Of a stretch of DNA of 12,097 nt, positions 6,111-12,097 are shown one piece after another. The stretch lies in assembly GCA_035760685.1 (NCBI GenBank), contig DASTSM010000313.1, positions 1 through 12,097 on the forward strand, read 5' to 3'. Source of the stretch: ZC4RG20 sp035760685 (GTDB taxonomy: Bacteria > Pseudomonadota > Gammaproteobacteria > Steroidobacterales > Rariloculaceae). Made by a program: the position numbers and the translations under genes. Every line of letters starts with the position of its first letter. The first letter of the stretch is position 1. The notes below the pieces were generated by a model. That model saw nothing but the letters and a program-made list of their open reading frames with translations. It was not told where the DNA came from and searched no databases.

Positions 6111-7226
6111 ATGAGTGCTGCTGGAAGAACCGCGAATACCGTCGGTCGGGGCGGAGCCTATCTCGGCCTGCGCTTCCTGGTGCTCGTGCTCGTCTGTCTC
6201 GCGCTCATGGTGCTCGACGAGCGGACCGATCGCCTGCATCGGCTCCGCGAAGGCCTTTCGGTCACGGTCTACCCGATACAAGCGCTCGTCGACCTGCCTT
6301 TCAAGACTTGGCGGTGGGCGACCGTCGCGCTCGCCGACCGCCGAGCGCTGCTGGCCGACAATGAGCGTCTCAAGCGCGAGCAGCTGCTGACGGACGCGCG
6401 TCTCCAGCGGCTCGCCGCGCTCGAGTCCGAGAACACGCGGCTCAGAAAGCTGCTCGACTCGACGGGCCGGCTCACGGACCGCGTGCTCGTCGCCGAGATC
6501 CTGTCCGTGGACCTCGATCCGTATCGCCAGAGGTTCGAGCTCAATCGCGGCCGCTGGGACGGCGCCTACGTCGGGCAGGCGCTGCTCGACGCCGACGGCG
6601 TCGTCGGACAGCTCGTGCGGGTCGGGCCGATGACGGCGCAGGCGGTCCTCATCACCGACGCGGATCACGCCGTGCCCGTCACGATCAATCGCAACGGCCT
6701 GCGCACGATCGCGGTCGGCACGGGCGACACGGGCCGGCTGCGCCTGCCGTATCTCACGAACACGGCCGACGTGCAGGTCGGCGATCTGCTGCTCTCGTCG
6801 GGGCTCGGGGGCGTGTTCCCGCCCGGCTACCCCGTGGGGCGCATCGTCGAGGTCAAGGTGCGCCCCGGGCAGTCCTTCGCGGACGTCATCGCCGAGCCCG
6901 CCTCGGCGCTCGACCGGGAGCGCGAGGTGCTGCTCGTGTGGACGGCCGACGATACGGGCGACGGCTCGCCTTCGGACCCTCCCGTTCCGCTCCAGCGGCC
7001 CGGGGTTTCGGACCGGGCCGCTGTCGCCGGCGCCGCGGCGCCTCCGCAAGAGCCGAGTCCGTTGGCCGGCCGAGACGCGGCGCCCCGAGCCGAGGGCGCG
7101 GCGCCCCGAGCCGAGGGCGCAGCGCCTGGAGGCGAAGGCGCCACGCCCCGAGGGGAACGCGCCGCGCAGACCGGCGGCGGCGGGACCGCGGAACGCAAAA
7201 CCAACGTCGCGGCGGTGCAGCCATGA
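6111..7226 (+). CDS. mreC: MreC, rod-shape-determining scaffold protein
   Basis: Bitopic inner-membrane protein whose periplasmic part binds and activates PBP2-RodA and links it to MreB filaments. The 371-residue product has a short cytoplasmic N-terminus, one transmembrane helix (about 18-36, ending in ALMVLDER), a coiled coil (about 76-117, with ADNERLKRE and LESENTRLRKLL) and the MreC beta-barrel core, with PYRQRFELNRG (137-147) and SSGLGGVFPPGYPVG (229-243). The conserved part ends near 278. The remaining 90 or so residues are Pro/Ala/Gly-rich and include four seven-residue repeats (323-350), making the tail longer than in many homologues. The ATG at 6111 leaves the normal short N-terminus before the helix; the preceding GGCGGACGGG is only a weak ribosome site. 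Its stop overlaps the mreD start as ATGA. Confidence 0.96.
   Translation: MSAAGRTANTVGRGGAYLGLRFLVLVLVCLALMVLDERTDRLHRLREGLSVTVYPIQALVDLPFKTWRWATVALADRRALLADNERLKREQLLTDARLQRLAALESENTRLRKLLDSTGRLTDRVLVAEILSVDLDPYRQRFELNRGRWDGAYVGQALLDADGVVGQLVRVGPMTAQAVLITDADHAVPVTINRNGLRTIAVGTGDTGRLRLPYLTNTADVQVGDLLLSSGLGGVFPPGYPVGRIVEVKVRPGQSFADVIAEPASALDREREVLLVWTADDTGDGSPSDPPVPLQRPGVSDRAAVAGAAAPPQEPSPLAGRDAAPRAEGAAPRAEGAAPGGEGATPRGERAAQTGGGGTAERKTNVAAVQP
7077..7160 (+). repeat. 21-nt in-frame tandem repeat in the mreC tail
   Basis: Four units begin at 7077, 7098, 7119 and 7140. The first two are identical and start GCGGCGCCCCGAGCCGAGGG; the third and fourth diverge. They encode AAPRAEG, AAPRAEG, AAPGGEG and ATPRGER (residues 323-350 of MreC). 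The period is exactly seven codons, so copy-number change would alter only tail length. The segment lies in the periplasm beyond the conserved MreC core and is probably disordered. Confidence 0.85.
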
Positions 7227-7702
7227 GATCGCTGCGTCTCGGCGGCGTCTTCGCGCTCTTCTTCGCGCTCGTGCTCGCGGTCGTGCCGCTGCCGAACGGA
7301 ATCGCTCCGTTCCGGCCGAGCTGGGTCGGCGTCGCGCTGCTTTACTGGACCCTCGTCGCGCCGGAGAGCTACGGCCTCCTCACGGCTTTCCTCTGCGGTC
7401 TCGCGCTCGACACGCTGACCGGCGCGCTGCTCGGCCAGCACGCGCTCGCCCTGGTCCTCATCGTCTATCTCGCGCAGCGCTTCTATTTGCAGCTCAGAGC
7501 TTTTCCCGCCTCGCAGCTCGCGGCGACGATCGCCGTGCTGCTCGGTCTCTACGAGTTCGTGCTCTTCTGGATCGACGGCGTCGCCGGGCGGAGCGTTCCG
7601 GCCGTCATGCGCTTATGGCCGATCGTGAGCGGCACGGTGCTCTGGTTCCTCGTCTGGTCCGTCTTCGAAGGCGGCCGCCGCGACGCGCCGGAGCGTCTGT
7701 AA
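7223..7702 (+). CDS. mreD: MreD, rod-shape-determining membrane protein
   Basis: Polytopic inner-membrane partner of MreC in the elongation complex, modulating how MreC acts on PBP2-RodA. The 159-residue product is of normal length and consists almost entirely of hydrophobic helices (about five). It has the family-typical FRPSWVGVALLYWTL, then GLALDTLTGALLGQHAL near residue 70, and a charged cytoplasmic end (EGGRRDAPERL). The frame is open far upstream, but that part is mreC read in another frame. The ATG at 7223 overlaps the mreC stop by four bases (ATGA), so translation is probably coupled to mreC. mrdA follows after 9 bases. Confidence 0.93.
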   Translation: MRSLRLGGVFALFFALVLAVVPLPNGIAPFRPSWVGVALLYWTLVAPESYGLLTAFLCGLALDTLTGALLGQHALALVLIVYLAQRFYLQLRAFPASQLAATIAVLLGLYEFVLFWIDGVAGRSVPAVMRLWPIVSGTVLWFLVWSVFEGGRRDAPERL

Positions 7703-7711
7703 GGGCGAGCC

Positions 7712-9721
7712 ATGAGCCGGCGGCCGAACACGTTCAAGGATCACTGGGAGGAGCAGCGGCTTTTTCTCTCGCGCGTCATCGCGGCCGGCGTCATCGTCGT
7801 CGTGCTGACCGGCGTGCTCATCGCCCGGCTCGTGCAGCTGCAAATCATCGACTACCAGCGCTTCAGCGAGCTGTCGCAGGGCAATCGCCTCAGGATCGAG
7901 CCGCTCGCGCCGACGCGCGGGCTCATCTACGACCGCAACGGCGCGGTTCTCGCCGAGAACCTGCCGACGTGGCAGCTCGTCGCCGTTCCGGAGCAGGTCA
8001 CGGATCTCGATGCGGTGCTCCGCGAGCTCGAGGGCCTCAAGCTGCTCGACGCCTCCGACCACGACTCGCTGATCGACTTGATCCGCTCGCACCGCGCGTT
8101 CGAGCGCGTGAAGCTCACGAACCTGACCGAGACGCAGGCCGCGCGCTTCGCCGTGCGCCGGCACCGCTTCCCCGGCATCGACATCGAGGAGGGCCTCGTC
8201 CGCTACTATCCGTTCGGCGAGGCGGCCGCGCACGCGATCGGCTACGTGGGCAGCATCAGCAAGCGCGACCTCGAGCGCATCGACCGCACGAACTACGCCG
8301 CGACCTCGCATATCGGCAAGGTCGGGATCGAGCGCAGCTACGAGGATCTGCTGCACGGGCAAGTGGGCTATCGCCAGCAGGTCGTCAATGCACAGGGCCG
8401 CGTGCTGCTCGACTCGGCCTCGGAGAGCGGAGACGAGGAAGCCGCGCTCGGCGGGCTCGAGACGAAATGGCCCGTGCCCGGCGACAATCTCGTGCTCTCG
8501 CTCGACATGCGCGTGCAGCTCGCGGCGCAGCAAGCGCTCGCCGGCGCTCGGGGCGCGGCGATCGCCATCGATCCGAACAACGGCGACGTCCTCGCGCTCG
8601 TGAGCTCGCCGTCCTTCGATCCGAACCGTCTTTCCGCCGGACTCAGCGCGCAGGACTACAACGCGTTGAACACGGATCCGAATCGGCCGCTCTTCAACCG
8701 TGCGCTGCAGGGCCAATATCCCGCGGGCTCGACGATCAAGCCCTTCGTCGGTCTCGCGGGCCTGCGCTTCCACAGCGTTTTGCCGGCCGACAAGGTCTAC
8801 TGCCCGGGGTACTTCACTCTGCCGGGGCAGACGCATCGGTACCGCGACTGGCGCCCCCAAGGCCATGGCTCCGTGGACCTGCACGAGGCGATCGTCGAGT
8901 CGTGCGACGTCTACTTCTATCGACTCGCCTCGAACCTCGGCATCGACAACCTCTCGCAAATGCTCGAGGCATTCGGCTTCGGCGCCGAGACGGGCATCGA
9001 CATCGACGGCGAGAGCGCCGGCGTGGTGCCGTCGCGCGAGTGGAAGAAGAAGCACTTCTCTCGGCCGGAGAATCAGGTGTGGTTCCCCGGCGATACGGTC
9101 AACGCCGGGATCGGCCAGGGCTATACCCTCGTGACGCCGCTGCAGCTCGCGAGCGCGGTCGCGACGCTCGCCGCTTCGGGCGCGCGGTTCCGCCCGCGGT
9201 TTCTGATCGGCACGGAGAACGCGATCAGCCGCGAGGTCGCATGGGCCGATCCGGCCGCCCTTGCCTCCATCGACGACGTGGCGCCGGAGAATTGGCAGGC
9301 GATTCGCGACGCAATGATCGGCGTGACGAAGGATCTGCACGGCACCGCCCGCGCGGCCATGCTCAAGACGCCCTATACGGTGGCCGCGAAGACGGGCACC
9401 GCGCAGGCGATCTCGGTCGGCCAGGACGAGAAGTACGACCGCGACGACATCGACGAGCGGCTCTGGGATCACGGCTTGCTGATCGCCTTCGCGCCCGCGG
9501 AGGCGCCCGAGATCGCCGTAGCCGTGGTCGTCGAGAACGGCGAGCACGGCGGATCGGCGGCCGGCCCCGTCGCGCGCAAGATCATGGACGCCTGGTACGC
9601 GGGCCGAACGCAAGCGAAGAGCGTCCAAGCGAACAACGTCCAAGCGAAGAACGTCCAAGCGAACATCGTCGAAGCGACGAACGACGAAGCGAAGAACGAC
9701 TATGTCGCTCGGCAGCATTGA
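7712..9721 (+). CDS. mrdA: Penicillin-binding protein 2 (PBP2), peptidoglycan D,D-transpeptidase
   Basis: Class B PBP that cross-links new lateral-wall peptidoglycan made by RodA. The 669-residue product has a cytoplasmic N-terminus, one transmembrane helix (about 21-45), the pedestal domain starting RLRIEPLAPTRGLIYDRNG, and a transpeptidase domain with the acyl-enzyme Ser340 in STIK (340-343), SCD (397-399) as the SxN-type motif, and KTG (560-562). The DRTNYAATSHIGKVGIE segment (191-207) resembles PBP2 rather than PBP3. The ATG at 7712 has AGGG six bases upstream. The conserved protein ends near DAWYAGR (626-632); about 37 extra residues follow, mostly six five-residue repeats. The end overlaps rodA by 20 bases, so the added tail shares DNA with the rodA start region. 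Confidence 0.97.
   Translation: MSRRPNTFKDHWEEQRLFLSRVIAAGVIVVVLTGVLIARLVQLQIIDYQRFSELSQGNRLRIEPLAPTRGLIYDRNGAVLAENLPTWQLVAVPEQVTDLDAVLRELEGLKLLDASDHDSLIDLIRSHRAFERVKLTNLTETQAARFAVRRHRFPGIDIEEGLVRYYPFGEAAAHAIGYVGSISKRDLERIDRTNYAATSHIGKVGIERSYEDLLHGQVGYRQQVVNAQGRVLLDSASESGDEEAALGGLETKWPVPGDNLVLSLDMRVQLAAQQALAGARGAAIAIDPNNGDVLALVSSPSFDPNRLSAGLSAQDYNALNTDPNRPLFNRALQGQYPAGSTIKPFVGLAGLRFHSVLPADKVYCPGYFTLPGQTHRYRDWRPQGHGSVDLHEAIVESCDVYFYRLASNLGIDNLSQMLEAFGFGAETGIDIDGESAGVVPSREWKKKHFSRPENQVWFPGDTVNAGIGQGYTLVTPLQLASAVATLAASGARFRPRFLIGTENAISREVAWADPAALASIDDVAPENWQAIRDAMIGVTKDLHGTARAAMLKTPYTVAAKTGTAQAISVGQDEKYDRDDIDERLWDHGLLIAFAPAEAPEIAVAVVVENGEHGGSAAGPVARKIMDAWYAGRTQAKSVQANNVQAKNVQANIVEATNDEAKNDYVARQH
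9611..9700 (+). repeat. 15-nt in-frame tandem repeat in the mrdA tail
   Basis: Six units begin at 9611, 9626, 9641, 9656, 9671 and 9686, of the form CAAGCGAAGAACGTC; the last two start with G and end in GAC. They encode QAKSV, QANNV, QAKNV, QANIV, EATND and EAKND. The array stops one base before the rodA start codon at 9702, so its last unit also forms the rodA translation-initiation region. The period is five codons. Units alternate GAAGA/GAACA in the first four, suggesting duplication of a two-unit block. Confidence 0.9.
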
Positions 9722-10835
9722 GCTCGGCGTCAAGACGCGCAAGGCGCTGAAGACGCCGCTCTTCGGCAGCCTCGTCATCGATCTGCCGCTGCTGATCACG
9801 CTCGTCGCCGTGTCCGCCCTCGGCTTCGTCGTCCTCTACAGCGCGCTCGGGGCGGATCCGTCCTTGCTGCTGCGGCAAGGAGCGCGCGCGGCGCTCGCGT
9901 TCTGCGCGTTCTTCGTCATGGCGCAGATCCCGCCGCGCTATCTGCGCTTCTGGACGCCGTGGCTCTATTTCATCGTGCTCGGCCTGCTGTTCGCCGTCAT
10001 GGTCGAGGGCGAGATCGGCAAAGGCGCGCAGCGCTGGCTCGATCTCGGTTTCGTGCGCTTCCAGCCGTCCGAGCTCATGAAGCTCGCGGCGCCGATGATG
10101 GTCGCGTGGTACCTGCACGATCGAAGCCTGCCGCCGTCGCTGTGGCACGTCATCGTGACGCTGCTGCTGATTCTCGTGCCGACGCTGCTGATCTACGAGC
10201 AGCCCGACCTCGGCACGGCGCTGCTTGTCGTCGCGGCCGCGGGCCTGACCGTGCTTCTCGCGGGGATCAGCCTGCGGCTGATCGGATTCGTGCTGGGGCT
10301 CGCGATGGTCGCCGCGCCCGTGCTCTGGACCTTCATGCTCGACTATCAGCGCGCGCGCGTGCTGACGTTCCTTAATCCCGAGTCCGATCCGCTCGGCGCG
10401 GGCTACAACATCATCCAGTCGAAGATCGCGATCGGGTCCGGAGGATTGTTCGGCAAAGGCTGGCTCAACGGCACGCAGGCGCATCTCGAGTTTCTGCCGG
10501 AACGCTCGACCGACTTCATCTTCGCCGTGCTCGCGGAGGAGTTCGGGCTGCTCGGCCTCGCGCTGCTGCTCGTGCTCTATCTCGTGCTCGTCGGGCGCGG
10601 GCTCTACATCGCGGCGCAGGCGCAAGACACGTACACGCGCCTGCTCGCGGGCGGTCTCAGCCTCACGTTCTTCTTCTACGTGTTCGTGAATGCGGGAATG
10701 GTATCGGGCATCCTGCCGATCGTCGGTGTGCCGCTGCCGCTCGTGAGCGCCGGCGGCACCTCGATGGTGACCCTCATGGCGGGTTTCGGTATTCTCGCGG
10801 CAATAAACGGACACAGGAAACTGCTCGCTCCATGA
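9702..10835 (+). CDS. rodA: RodA, peptidoglycan glycosyltransferase (SEDS family)
   Basis: Polytopic inner-membrane enzyme that polymerises lipid II into glycan strands and works as a complex with PBP2. The 377-residue product has about ten hydrophobic helices and the SEDS motifs: GAQRWLDLG (108-116), FQPSELMKLA (120-129), YEQPDLGTA (165-173), then GLFGKGWLNGTQ and LPERSTDFIFAV, in which Asp271 corresponds to the catalytic Asp262 of E. coli RodA. The C-terminal PLPLVSAGGTSM motif is also present. The ATG at 9702 overlaps the end of mrdA by 20 bases and gives a short cytoplasmic N-terminus, as in RodA. No strong ribosome site is visible, because the preceding bases are mrdA repeat DNA, so translational coupling to mrdA is likely. 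The stop overlaps the mltB start as ATGA. Confidence 0.97.
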   Translation: MSLGSIELGVKTRKALKTPLFGSLVIDLPLLITLVAVSALGFVVLYSALGADPSLLLRQGARAALAFCAFFVMAQIPPRYLRFWTPWLYFIVLGLLFAVMVEGEIGKGAQRWLDLGFVRFQPSELMKLAAPMMVAWYLHDRSLPPSLWHVIVTLLLILVPTLLIYEQPDLGTALLVVAAAGLTVLLAGISLRLIGFVLGLAMVAAPVLWTFMLDYQRARVLTFLNPESDPLGAGYNIIQSKIAIGSGGLFGKGWLNGTQAHLEFLPERSTDFIFAVLAEEFGLLGLALLLVLYLVLVGRGLYIAAQAQDTYTRLLAGGLSLTFFFYVFVNAGMVSGILPIVGVPLPLVSAGGTSMVTLMAGFGILAAINGHRKLLAP

Positions 10836-11857
10836 ACGTGAAGGAACGCAGCGTCACACGCTCGGTTGCAGCCCTCGGTTCCGTGATGTGCCTTCTCTGC
10901 GGCGCCGCGCGCGCCGATGTCGATGCGGCCGCCGTCGAATCGGCGAAGAACGCATTCCTCTCGCGCATGGTCGAGAAGCACGGCTTCGAGAAGGCTTCGC
11001 TCGCCGCGACTCTGGACGGGATCAAGATCAACGACAAGATCCTCGAGACGATCTCGAAGCCCGTCGAGCGCGTCGTGCCGTGGTACGAGTACCGGAAGAT
11101 CTTTCTGACGAACGAGCGCATCGGCGCGGGCGCGGACTTCTGGATGCAGCACGCGGCCGAGGTCGAGGCCGCGAGCGAGCGCTACGGCGTGGCTCCCGAG
11201 ATGCTCGTGGCCATCCTCGGCGTCGAGACCTATTTCGGGCAGCGCATGGGCACCTATCGCGTGCTCGACGCGCTCGGGACGCTCGCGTTCGCGTATCCGC
11301 CGAGATCGCGCTTCTTCGCCTCCGAGCTCGAATCCTTCCTGCTCATGAGCCGCGAAGAGGGTCCCGCCGTGCTCGACGCCGTGGGCTCGTACGCGGGCGC
11401 AATGGGGGCGGGGCAATTCATACCGTCGAGCTTCAGGGCGTACGCCGTCGACGCGGACGGCGACGGCCGGCGCGACGTATGGCACGACTGGGACGATATC
11501 CTCGGCAGCGTCGCGAACTACTTCGAGGTGCACGGCTGGCAGCGCGCGGAACCGGTCGCCGACCGAGCGGAGCTCGAGGGAGGCGACGCGAGGCCGCCGT
11601 CCGGAAATGCGCTCGACTTCGACCATACCGTGGACGAGCTCAAGCGCATGGGCTACAAATTCTCGTCGGCCTTGCCGGGGACGGCGCCCGCCGCCGTCGT
11701 CGCGCTCGAGGGCGAGGGCGGCGCCACGGAGTACTGGATCGGCTATCGGAATTTCCGCGTGATCACGCGCTACAACAGCAGCCCCAAGTACGCGCTCGCG
11801 GCGTTCGAGCTGAGTCAGGCGATCCGCGACGCGTATTTCGCGAGGACGGCCGAGTGA
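10832..11857 (+). CDS. mltB: MltB/SltB1-type lytic murein transglycosylase (family 3), probably soluble periplasmic
   Basis: Cleaves the MurNAc-GlcNAc bond with formation of 1,6-anhydroMurNAc, making room for wall growth. The 341-residue product carries Glu132 in GVETYFGQRMG, matching catalytic Glu162 of E. coli MltB, then SYAGAMGAGQFIPSSF (186-201) and GSVANYFEVHGW (225-236). DADGDGRRD (207-215) matches the EF-hand-like calcium loop of Slt35. Residues 1-28 look like a signal peptide ending in ARA for signal peptidase I; no proper lipobox surrounds Cys20 or Cys23. The protein is therefore probably periplasmic and free, like P. aeruginosa SltB1, which also follows rodA. The ATG at 10832 overlaps the rodA stop, with AGGA 13 bases upstream. 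The stop overlaps the rlpA start as GTGA. Confidence 0.94.
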   Translation: MNVKERSVTRSVAALGSVMCLLCGAARADVDAAAVESAKNAFLSRMVEKHGFEKASLAATLDGIKINDKILETISKPVERVVPWYEYRKIFLTNERIGAGADFWMQHAAEVEAASERYGVAPEMLVAILGVETYFGQRMGTYRVLDALGTLAFAYPPRSRFFASELESFLLMSREEGPAVLDAVGSYAGAMGAGQFIPSSFRAYAVDADGDGRRDVWHDWDDILGSVANYFEVHGWQRAEPVADRAELEGGDARPPSGNALDFDHTVDELKRMGYKFSSALPGTAPAAVVALEGEGGATEYWIGYRNFRVITRYNSSPKYALAAFELSQAIRDAYFARTAE

Positions 11858-12097
11858 GGCGTAGACCTGCGCTCCGGGCGGCGGCTTCGCTCGCGATTTG
11901 CGCGGCCGCGGGCCTGTCCGGCTGCGCCTCGCGCGTCGAGGCGCCGCAAGCGCGCTCCGCGACGGTCGTGAATCCGCCGCGCGGGGAGCGCGGAAACCCG
12001 CCGTTTTACGACGTGCTCGGCCAGCGCTACTTCGTGCTGGCCTCGAGCGACGGCTATGTCGAGCGCGGGCTCGCCTCCTGGTACGGACCGGACTTCC
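11854..12097 (+). CDS. rlpA: RlpA, rare lipoprotein A (septal/cell-wall lipoprotein), cut by right edge
   Basis: The GTG at 11854 opens a frame that runs off the window after 81 codons. It has GAGGA seven bases upstream and overlaps the mltB stop by four bases. The N-terminus is a lipoprotein signal: positively charged MRRR, a hydrophobic stretch, then lipobox LSGC with the modified Cys24. After it come GNPPFYDVLGQRYFVL and ERGLASWYGPDF, the characteristic entry into the double-psi beta-barrel domain of RlpA. In P. aeruginosa RlpA is a lytic transglycosylase acting on glycan strands stripped of peptides; E. coli RlpA lacks this activity. The catalytic barrel and any SPOR domain lie outside the window, so activity cannot be judged. 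By analogy with P. aeruginosa, a D,D-carboxypeptidase gene (dacC) may follow. Confidence 0.92.
   Translation, partial: MRRRPALRAAASLAICAAAGLSGCASRVEAPQARSATVVNPPRGERGNPPFYDVLGQRYFVLASSDGYVERGLASWYGPDF

Noticed and set aside
9702..9721. Frameshift or assembly error at the mrdA/rodA overlap
   Set aside because: Both proteins have complete conserved regions, and a 20-base overlap is normal in such a compact operon.
7613..9799. 728-codon open frame on the minus strand opposite mrdA, and similar long antisense frames at 303-1454, 9582-10814 (minus) and 1796-3112, 3130-4272 (plus)
   Set aside because: These lie wholly opposite clear conserved genes, are extremely Arg/Ala/Glu-rich without domain motifs, and are what strong GC bias at third codon positions produces.
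10832..10900. Lipoprotein signal in the mltB product
   Set aside because: Residues before Cys20 (SVM) and Cys23 (CLL) do not fit a lipobox, while ARA before Asp29 fits signal peptidase I.

Overview
The window comes from a GC-rich proteobacterium, most likely a gammaproteobacterium. Protein wording is very close to that lineage (MreB in particular), and gatCAB lying divergent from mreBCD is a layout I know from Pseudomonas and relatives. The genus cannot be told from the sequence. The content is core chromosome: no transposase, integrase, phage gene, CRISPR array, tRNA or rRNA is visible. The largest stretch without a gene is about 174 bases (1487-1660).

Left part (1-4910). The catalytic half of prmC (release-factor glutamine methyltransferase) runs in from the left edge on the + strand and converges on a minus-strand run gatC-gatA-gatB-hslO. 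gatCAB encodes the tRNA-dependent amidotransferase; hslO encodes the redox chaperone Hsp33. The gatB-hslO gap is filled by four palindromic REP-like elements. Two of them, in opposite orientation, form a 28-position stem. A fifth, degenerate copy lies between the 3' ends of prmC and hslO.

Middle (4911-5030). A short divergent promoter region drives gatC to the left and mreB to the right.

Right part (5031-12097). A tightly packed + strand operon runs mreB-mreC-mreD-mrdA-rodA-mltB-rlpA; rlpA is cut by the right edge. This is the cell-elongation machine: the MreB filament, the MreC/MreD membrane scaffold, the PBP2 transpeptidase with its RodA glycosyltransferase partner, then a lytic transglycosylase and the septal/cell-wall lipoprotein RlpA. 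The stop and start codons of mreC/mreD, rodA/mltB and mltB/rlpA overlap by 4 bases and those of mrdA/rodA by 20, so expression is probably translationally coupled.

The gene set is conventional. The unusual material is repetitive: the REP-like array, and three unrelated in-frame minisatellites in three genes (18-nt units in the prmC linker, 21-nt units in the mreC tail, 15-nt units in the mrdA tail). I see no evidence of a new multi-gene system.
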